Origin: Takifugu bimaculatus
Lineage: Eukaryota; Chordata; Actinopteri; Tetraodontiformes; Tetraodontidae
NCBI GenBank assembly: GCA_004026145.2
Contig: CP034975.1
Location: forward strand, 12,347,082 to 12,411,081
Direction: 5' to 3'
DNA length: 64,000 nt
Under the pieces are notes generated by a model. It saw nothing but the letters and a program-made list of their open reading frames with translations, was not told the origin of the DNA and made no database searches. This document shows, one piece after another, positions 13,101 through 22,663 of this stretch. A program made the position numbers and the translations under genes. Position 1 is the first letter of the stretch, and every line of letters begins with the position of its first letter.

Positions 13101-16100
13101 GTTGGGTTTTAAAGATAAGAGCGAGCCACTGGGTGATGACAGCTATACAATCAGTTTTTTCTGTTCAACATTTTTCTCGGTTTACTTTGAGAAAAGCCGC
13201 ACGTGCGTCAGGCTCCTTTTAAACCGCTGAACACGTGAAAATAACAGCACTCACATGGGGCGTAGAACATCACAAGGATAGGCCTTTCCTCCCTCTTCAG
13301 TAGCTTCCTGAAGTCCTTGGGGAAGATTGGGGATTTGTTATTTTTCATGCAAATAGCAGAGCAAACAAAATAAAGTAATTACGTTATAAAGGTCAACAAA
13401 GACCTGGTCGTTTATGACATTCAGAAATGCCCCTTTATCTTTGTTAAGCACTAAAAACACAAGTCATCACATCAAGAAGATGTACATTATTACAACATGG
13501 AGGGGGGGGGGGGCAGGCCCAACACGAGTATCTGCTCATCAGCTCCAAGAGTTGTGGCACCTCATAAAAATACCAGATTCAGCACAATCTGCCTCCAGCC
13601 TGAGGGTATGAGAGGATGAAAAGTCACAGGACTGCTGTTCGTTAAATCAAAGGCTTGTCAAACGGCTCCTTCTATCTCCAGTCTGAGGGTGGCAGGTGGT
13701 GGGTAAGTCTGCGGGGGGTTTTGATACGAGTGCCATATGACCTTTGTGGACAGCAGCTGTCTGGGAAGATTCCTGGACTCTCTGAACTACACACTCTCTG
13801 ATGGTGCAAATGCTAACAAGGTACATAGTGCAGGATGTGAGCAGAAGAACCCGGCTCAGACACCCTCCTCTGGGCTGTTCTGGCTGCCGTCAAGTGACTG
13901 GAGTGCGAGCGTCATTCCTTTTGATTTGAAGCTCACAAGGTCACTTAGGGCGCTACTTACTTTCTCCGTTTCTATGTGGACAACATCTTTTGCCTCGGGG
14001 TTTTCCTCCCACAGCGGTGGTCCTGACGGGTCTTTTAAAAAGGCTACCATGGACTGAAACATGGAAAAAGAACAAGGATTAATCAACAAGTTGGAATCGT
14101 AATCGCACAATTTGTCGGGCGCAGAGAGAAAACCCACAGCGCAGGACAGTTTCCTCAGGACAGCATTCATATCTTTATGGATTAAGCCAACAAAAATGTA
14201 TCTTCTACCAATACCTACGGGTGATATTCAGCTCTTTATCTGCACAATTCTGCCTTCAAGCCGGGCAGAATATGAGCAGAGCCCGCAGTGTGGTGTTGAG
14301 GCAGAGGTGGACAGGGTGATTGGTGTGACTGATGAGTGATCTGTGCTGATATGATCACCAGGATTTGGCACTTAGACACAATAACCTTCCTAACTGGAGT
14401 TATTGATTTTCAAAACCAATGATGGTCCCATTTAATTGGAGCGTAGCCAACTCAACACCAGGCATCCGGTGTTGCTGCAGGTGGCTGAGGGCTACGACAC
14501 ACGTGTCCACCTTTTCTGGTGTCAATAACGGGTCTGAAGATCTATTAAATTCCATCTAATAAGCATTCAAAAGTAGAAACACACCATCTGGTTGAGACGA
14601 GTGTAAGCGTGACAGAAAGCAGCCGACGTGTTTTTAAATAAGTTCCTGCTTTACACTCATCAAAATAACATCTTAATCACTTCCTCATACATTAATAATG
14701 AGGAAGTCAAAGTCAATCTCACCAAGGGGAACCAATAAAACAAAGACTACTCACTTTAAAGGTTCTGGCCCTGTTGTACTCTGTGTGGAATGTCCCATCT
14801 CTGCAAGGAACACAATCCTCAATTTAATGAGCCCCAAATCACGTAACGTTACACCTCAGCACCACATTAAGTCGTTACTTACTTGTAATGCAACAGCTCT
14901 GCTCCTCCACGTTTGGAGTTTGGGTCCACCTTGACCTTCTTACACAGCTTGCGGCCCTCTGAATCCCTGAAAGGGGAAAAAAAGGAGGACATCTCTTGAG
15001 TTATCCAAAAATAAAAATTCACAAAATTCTTAAAAAATGTGTTATTTATGTTTTGGGTCTTGTAGGACTGGGTCACTGGCCCCTGTCCTACTGGATGAAC
15101 TGCAGGGGGCAGCTGTAAGAGCAGTCTGGGCTTCCCCGATGCATTTTCTGTGCTTACAAGCCAGACCAGACGAATAGTGGAAAATGGCAATGAAAGGAAT
15201 GAGAATATTTCCTCCTCTTCCACAATAAAAGAGCAACAGAAAGTGAAGAGCTGAGTCTAGCAAATATAAAGCCAGAGAATTCCAACACTTAGGTCTCCAA
15301 TGTGGTTGTCACAGCAGGATGGAGATGGGCTCTGTAAAAGAGCAGCACGTCTGAGCGGATTTTAGGTAATTATCTTGTATTTATTGCAGCATTTAACTAA
15401 CTTATCAAGGCAGATGGCATCGGCTGGTCACACCAGGAGCAGATGTGACCTCAACATGGATCTGCAGATGACTGAGTTTTTAATTCCAAACTGTTTCCGA
15501 CTGAATGTCAGTGATGGAGGGTCCACAGATGAGAGGAGCAGCTATATCAGGATCTGCATTGTTCTGGATTGTGGATACTGTAATATTATGATATGTTATC
15601 ATCTTTATCTTTGCGACCTGCTGTTTGCTTGCAGTAAATTTCCATTTTCATTAGGTCTCATTCTACATAGTCTGCAAAACGGATTCAGGAGGATAATCTT
15701 CATGCCATTGTGTCACTGGGTTGTAGTTTCTGTGACTCGACCACTGAACAAGCAACCGTCCTCGTCCAGGGCGAATACAAGCCGCAGTGACATCGAATCA
15801 CCGATGTCCAAAAGACACAAAGGCTTAGACGGAATTCCAATGACCCCCAACGCATCGATGCTGCACCGACCACGTCTGATGAAGCAACGTGGCACGTTGG
15901 AAAACCTGGGGCAGATGCTGAGAAATGCCGAATCCCCCATTCTTTAGATGAATGGATCGACTCTGTGGCTCCAGTAGCATTTCAGTCACATCCCTCGTCA
16001 CATAGCTCTTAAGCTAACATTAGCACTGTAGAGCAGATTCCTGTAGTTGTTGCCGTTTATGTCCAAAGATTCAAACTTCTGTCGTCATTCGCCCGGCCTG

Positions 16101-19100
16101 CCGACCAGTTCAAGTCTCCGTAACTTATCTTACGCAACGTCGGCCGATGCAGCGGAATGGAGCCCAAATAAAATTCTTAAAGATACACGGTGGGTGATGA
16201 GCGTGCACTTTCAACTTTGAGTGGAAGATTTCCCCTCGGTCCAAGTTTACCGTCTGTGTGATCCCCTTTAAAAGGATTAACAATGGACTCATCATGCAAA
16301 GAGGACGAGGTGCTGCGTGCCTTTTATCATCCTGCAACAAACACACATCCTTCCCTTTGCTAGAAGCTCTCCTCCTCTCACCCATCCAGACAATACTCGT
16401 GTCTCCTCTTGTCCTGTGTCTGTTGTAAATGGCCAGAAGGGCCAGGGCAGCTCAATCCTGCCCTCTCTTCCTGTATGAGATCATCCATCCCTCTGTTGGC
16501 CAACACTCAGCTTCCTGTCATCTGTTCAGTGTGTCCTTCTGGCCTCGGTGGCCCTCTTCCCTGGCACGGCTGACAGTTCTCACGCTGAGACGTGGGCTTT
16601 ACTCCCGTCTCCCTCCGTCCACCATGAGCTCGCAGCTGGAGCTTCAATTTGGAAGAGGCCCATTTGAGAAGGAGGAGAAATATGCCAAACAGCACAATAC
16701 TTTACTGCTGAGTCTGGCACCAACTCCGTATGTCCTGCGGTGATGAACCGGGCATCTCCTAGCTCCGCTGGCAGCAGTCTGGCGTGGCATAAATCTCTTC
16801 ACTCTAAAGCACTCTCTAATTGGCCTACAAGAGGCAGGCGAGTCAAAAACGTGACCGGTGGAAAAGATCACCACAAAGGGCTTTTCAGAAAACTGTAGAC
16901 ACCAACAAGTCAGACAATTCCTTCTGGTCGTTTTGAGATAAGCCTGAGAGGGATGGTGAATGATGCGGAGAGCACCAGGTGTCAAAGGAGAGCTCCAGCT
17001 TTCCGCAGTTTCCTGTTCGGTGTTGTGCTCCTTCCTCCCTGGAGAGGGAGAGCACGGATCGCATCTGATGGGTTGACAGGTATAAAAATAATTAAGTGAA
17101 GTGAGTGGAACTGAACATCCGAAAGGGTGGAGAGGAGGACGAGAAGAAGGCAGAACGCTGGGGAGCAAATCTGGCTGTGCTGAAAGTAAACAATAGTTAA
17201 GAGCGTCTCAGGGGGACCTGCTATTTGCTTCATGTAAACACATCCACAGTGTGGCTTACACACAGACGTGGAACCGGGAGATGCAAGACATATGCAGTAT
17301 TTGTGCCAATTAAAGGGCATCTCAATCAGGAGATTATCTGTGTTATTTTATTCCAACACAAATGCTTTAGCGCTGGGTTAGCAGTGCCACACAGCCTTCC
17401 TCAAGCTAAACGCACCATTATATCCTGACACGTCTCTACACAATGACAACCTGGAACATGGAGAAAGCATTTTCAAAAATTCTGCTAAACGATAATCTCT
17501 GCCTGTACCGAGAGCCAGTAAATGGGCTCCATTCCTTGTGAGCTGAACGGGCACATTTATCCTTCTATTGCTCAGAGGTGGGGAGAATTCCTGTGAATTA
17601 CTGTCGGGAGTCGTTCAGAGGTAGAGAGACGGGAGACAGTTGCCTACTTACCCACAGTTCACCCAGGCGATCGTCCCTTGGCCTTTTACCGTCTGGGCTA
17701 CGTCCGACAACAGTTTCAGGTGGGGGTCCCCGGATGTATCTGCAGGCACAGTCAGGCCTTTCACACAAACCATTCAATAGCTCCAAAAAGCTTCCGGACG
17801 CAAAGGACACAGTCAAACACACTGCAGAGGAATTAAATTACAGTGAATATCAGCGTAGCAGTGAACCCTGGACCAAAGATCAGAGAGTCTGGGGGTGGAG
17901 GAACGATGGTTCAGGCCTCTCCATTACCTTTCCCTGGGAGGGGTCGTGTTACTGTACTTCACCACTCAACATTGCACAATAAAGGAACAGGGCAGGAAAA
18001 AAGGTGGTTGTAACAGGACCCTGAAGCTCAGGAGAGTGGATGATGGCAGCAGGGACGATGTGGTGAACTAGACTCTGCACTTGTTGAATGAAACCTGAGC
18101 TCGGACACAGACAGTGTGAAGAGCTCCACAGCTGGATGGGCGCACAATCTGATAAATCTGATTAAACCGGGCCCAACACTGCTGGAGGGAGACGGAAATA
18201 GCAGAAATGATTGCTGATTTTCATCAGGCCTGATGCAGATTCCTGCAGAATGCTGCAGCCCTCATACCTAAAACATCACTTTTACACTCCTGCTGACACC
18301 AGATTTATTTTCTTCGCCGCATAATTAGAGAAAAGCTCCTGTAACTCCAGACCGAGGTTGTGTTTGCGTGAAGATGCTCTGCATTGACTCCACAGGGTCC
18401 TGCTTTACGAGGTGAGCAGCCCAAACAGTGTTTGGTGTACAGAGCAGGACGTGAAGGGAGAGCAGCTGGACTATTTTTACCCTCTCTAAACTTGGATGAG
18501 GGATAACCAGAGAGCTGTTCTACAGGAATGTCACTGCAGAAGGTCGGAGGCGGGCTTGCCTTTACGGAGGATGACTGAAACCAGAGGTAGGTGGATAACT
18601 GCCTGGTGAAAGGCTGAACTAAAGCAGAGGGGGAGAGGAAGCAGGTGCGTCGGTGTGACGCCGAGGCCGACCATCAGTCACCCTCACTGAGCCGACGCCA
18701 TCGCGCAGGCTGATGTGAATTATGAAGCGCATGAATCTGCGAGGCTCCGAGACGTCCTGCCCGCGTGAGAGGTGTTCTCAGCAGATACATTAGTTACATC
18801 GCAGCGATCCTTCTACAAACTTACCGTCCCTTTAACGCACGGCTTTAAAAGGGCAGCGAAAGGATTAAAACTGAATCGATCACATTTGGGCAAAGCTTTA
18901 TTACACAAGTGGGTCAGAGGAATGCTTTAGTTTAGTGTTGCAGTTATTCACGTAGGACTGAAATATTCCACTAATGCAGATTAGCAGCACTAATGCTCTC
19001 ATATATTTCTCTTACATGCTGGGAAGATCGATATTTTGGTATAAAATAGTTGAACTACACATCACGAGCACAATAATCCTGTCCCAGCAGGCAGAAACCG

Positions 19101-22100
19101 GTACATCATTGAATACGGAGTTTTTGGAAATGTATCCACCTCTCAGCTATGCTGAACTCTCTGTTGTTTCCTGACCAACCTGACTTGGTGTAGAGCACCA
19201 GGACGTTGGTTCTGGTCCGGAGCAGCTTCTTGAAATCCTTGTGGTCGTCGACCTTCTCGATGAGAGGGGAAACCTTCACGGCCTCCAACGCTGGCAGCAG
19301 CCACAGCTTGAGAGAGGACGAATGGAAGCAGCGTTAGGGAAACGAACCCGTGCCGATTTGCCTTTTCAAATTAAGAGCGTTGCTGTGATTACACTTTCAG
19401 CATCTTTGCTCCGGGGCCTAATTAGGTTCATGCAGCAAAGCAGATATTAAACACTAGTTTATCAATAACAGCTTAACGGGATGGAAGAACTCTGATGTGG
19501 AGCAGCAGAACCACCCAACCGTTTACCTTAAACGACTCTGAACGAGGACGTTTGTGCCTAAAACCCTTCCCCATCTGCCTGTGATTCATGTTGCCATTAA
19601 CTAATGCGACGCTTTTAATGACTCCACCGAAGTAAAAGGGCTATATTAAATATATTTATTAAATATAGAAAAGACGTAGAGGGCACGTTTCTTGGCTACA
19701 GCTCATCGTTACAGCAGGTCCAACCCCGGCGAGTGCCGACAGGCTTCGCTGTTTGGAGGTCAACTGTCAAAACATCTCTAATGAGCGCGCATGATGGAGC
19801 AGAAATGTGTGGTGGCGCCTGTGGGGACAGCACCAGCCTGTGGCTCTACCTCTGACCCGGCCCAAGTCCAAATCCTCATCCTTTATTATCATTTATTTAA
19901 CTGCTCTGGAGCCGTCTCCCTCTCCCTCACCTCTGAATATCTTCAAGTGTGAAGGACTTGAGTGACAGATTAACCCAAACTCCAGTAAGGTAGCACCGGG
20001 TCCGCCCTTGGATGGGAAGACTTTATATTTAAGCTTTGATCATTTCACTGCTCTTTTAATGCTCTTACCTCCGAGATCCCTACCTGCCCAAAATAAATGT
20101 TTATGTGCGACTTGGATCCAGTCCGAACACTCCGAGCACGCCATGAAACGTGGGCCAATTAATCCTACTTACAACACAAAAGAGAATGGAAGTTTTAGAA
20201 ACGCCTGTTTAAAAAGGATGACCAACTTTTGGTCAGTTCATTGGCACAAAGGAGCCAGCTTCTACATCTGAACTATAAATCCTGCTTCAACCTGAGCTAC
20301 AGACGGGTATATGCTACTTTAGTTTTAATGGTTTTGGCCACTTAACATCTCAACAGTGGGTCCGGTGACGTGCACACCCACATGAAAATGCAAAACCCCC
20401 GTTGAGGAGCTTTTACGTTAATCAAAAGCCACTAATAAAGGCAAAAACAAGAGTGATTGTACTGAGGCCGTACGAAGTTAATTCTATGCATTCTAATGGT
20501 CTCTGTTCCATCGCCATTCATTACAAAGCCTTCCTGTCCTGCAGCAAGGCACTAAATTAGACAGCAAACATTGTCCAGTTCACTCCGAGGATCCTGCTTG
20601 ATGACTGATTTCACTTGGAACGAATACAGGCACCTGTCAGCCCCATTTCCTAATTTCAATTCCCAACTAGGCACTCTTCTGAGGGGGCTCTGATCAGAAT
20701 CTTAAGTGTATTTCTACTCTCCGTGTCAGGAGCCTCGCACGTAGTTGTCAGTTGACGCCCGAAACGGAGTTTGATGGGGCTCATCCCGCATCACGGCGCT
20801 CTTTAGTCGGATCTATGGAGAAGCACCTGGTAATGAATGGGCTGATCAGGTGCTGGCAACAGTGGGAGGACAGGTGAGTGTCGGGACGCTGAGGGAGGGA
20901 ATTCCAGAGGCAAAATATGAGCAAGGTTTTCTGGAGCCACTTCAGTCCTGTTCCATGTAGAGAGGCTGTGTAACATCAGTGTGCCTGATGCCTTGTGCAT
21001 GATTTACATCCACCAGAGTGTGCTGCTACCCAGCTCAGCAACTCACACAAACTGGTCTGTACTGGTCTGTGGTGATTCTGTGGCATGTTTCTGCCCCATC
21101 CCAAAACACATTAAAACATTTGCACCAACTCACACCAAAGCCTTCTAGTCCTCTTTGATGTGTTTCACTGATCAGCACTGACCCCCCCATTTCTGAGGTC
21201 CGTTTGCCCCATAGGGCAGAGGGGTCCGTTTGCCCTATAGGGCAGAGGGGTCCGTTTGCCCCTATAGGCCAGAGGGGTCCGTTTGGCCCTATAGGGCAGA
21301 GGGGTCCGTTTGGCCCTATAGGGCAGAGGGGTCCGTTTGGCCCTATAGCGGTCCATTTGGCCCTATAGGCCAGAGGGGTCCGTTTGGCCCTATAGGCCAG
21401 AGGGGTCCGTTTGCCCCTATAGGCCAGAGGGGTCCGTTTGGCCCTATAGGGCAGAGGGGTCCGTTTGGCCCTATAGCGGTCCATTTGGCCCTATAGGCCA
21501 GAGGGGTCCGTTTGGCCCTATAGGCCAGAGGGGTCCGTTTGCCCCTATAGGGCACCAGCACCAAAACAGCACTCTGCTGCCACAGACCAACAGAGAAGCA
21601 TCATCCACCGAGAGCTGCACCTCCTCCCAACAGGTGATTTATGGCTCCCATAAAGCACCTGTTGGCTGCGAGTGTGACTCCTGCGTCCTCCTGAGACCAG
21701 TACCCAGCCCTCCTGAGACCAGTACCCAGCCCTCCTGAGACCAGTACCCAGCCCTCCTGAGACCAGTACCCAGCCCTCCTGAGACCAGTACCCAGCCCTC
21801 CTGAGACCAGTCACCAGCCCTCCTGAGACCAGTACCCAGCCCTCCTGAGACCAGTCACCAGCCCTCCTGAGACCAGTACCCAGCCCTCCTGAGACCAGTA
21901 CCCAGCCCTCCTGAGACCAGTACCCAGCCCTCCTGAGACCAGTACCCAGCCCTCCTGAGACCAGTCACCAGCCCTCCTGAGACCAGTACCCAGCCCTCCT
22001 GAGACCAGTCACCAGCCCTCCTGAGACCAGTACCCAGCCCTCCTGAGACCAGTACCCAGCCCTCCTGAGACCAGTACCCAGCCCTCCTGAGACCAGTCAC

Positions 22101-22625
22101 CAGCCCTCCTGAGACCAGTACCCAGCCCTCCTGAGACCAGTACCCAGCCCTCCTGAGACCAGTACCCAGCCCTCCTGAGACCAGTCACCAGCCCTCCTGA
22201 GACCAGTACCCAGCCCTCCTGAGACCAGTACCCGGCTCCCTCACACAGCATCTTTACTAGGACAGGAGCATTGTAGAGTTATGACACCTTCAGAGGGAGT
22301 AGCGGTAGCATGATTCAGAGTCCTCCTTCACACCTCATGTATGTGTTTTATATTATGCCATCAAATGAAATAAACTGGATAAAATAAACCTTGATGAATT
22401 ACTTTCTCATAACCTCGCGTCGGCTCTACAACCCATTCACACCTCAGAGTTTTGATCTGCAGCACAAAGGTTCAAGATGGTGGAAGAACACACGATGAAT
22501 CCAGGACTCCTTTATTTGCTTTGTTTTTTTTAAAGTCCTCAATTCAGAATTCCACTTAGGAATGCTAATTAAGGGCCAGAGCAGACCCTTGGATATAAAG
22601 AAAGAGCGCGCCGCACGCACACACA

Positions 22626-22663
<38 letters not shown>

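Noticed and set aside
15375..15947. 190-codon plus-strand frame in pdia5 intron 3
   Set aside because: No recognised domain, antisense to an intron, and its length is within chance for 64 kb (my rough estimate: about one such frame expected).
19291..19293. CAG acceptor for pdia5 exon 2 at 19291
   Set aside because: Using it would break phase with exon 1. The AAG acceptor 16 bases upstream keeps the frame and completes the signal peptide.
21198..22236. CRISPR-like array with regular spacing
   Set aside because: Units are contiguous tandem copies without unique spacers, in a vertebrate gene intron.
21545..22251. Repeating TGLRRAGYWSQEGWVLVSGG protein-like frames on the minus strand
   Set aside because: Product of the 22-bp minisatellite, whose period is not a multiple of three. 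Not a repeat protein.
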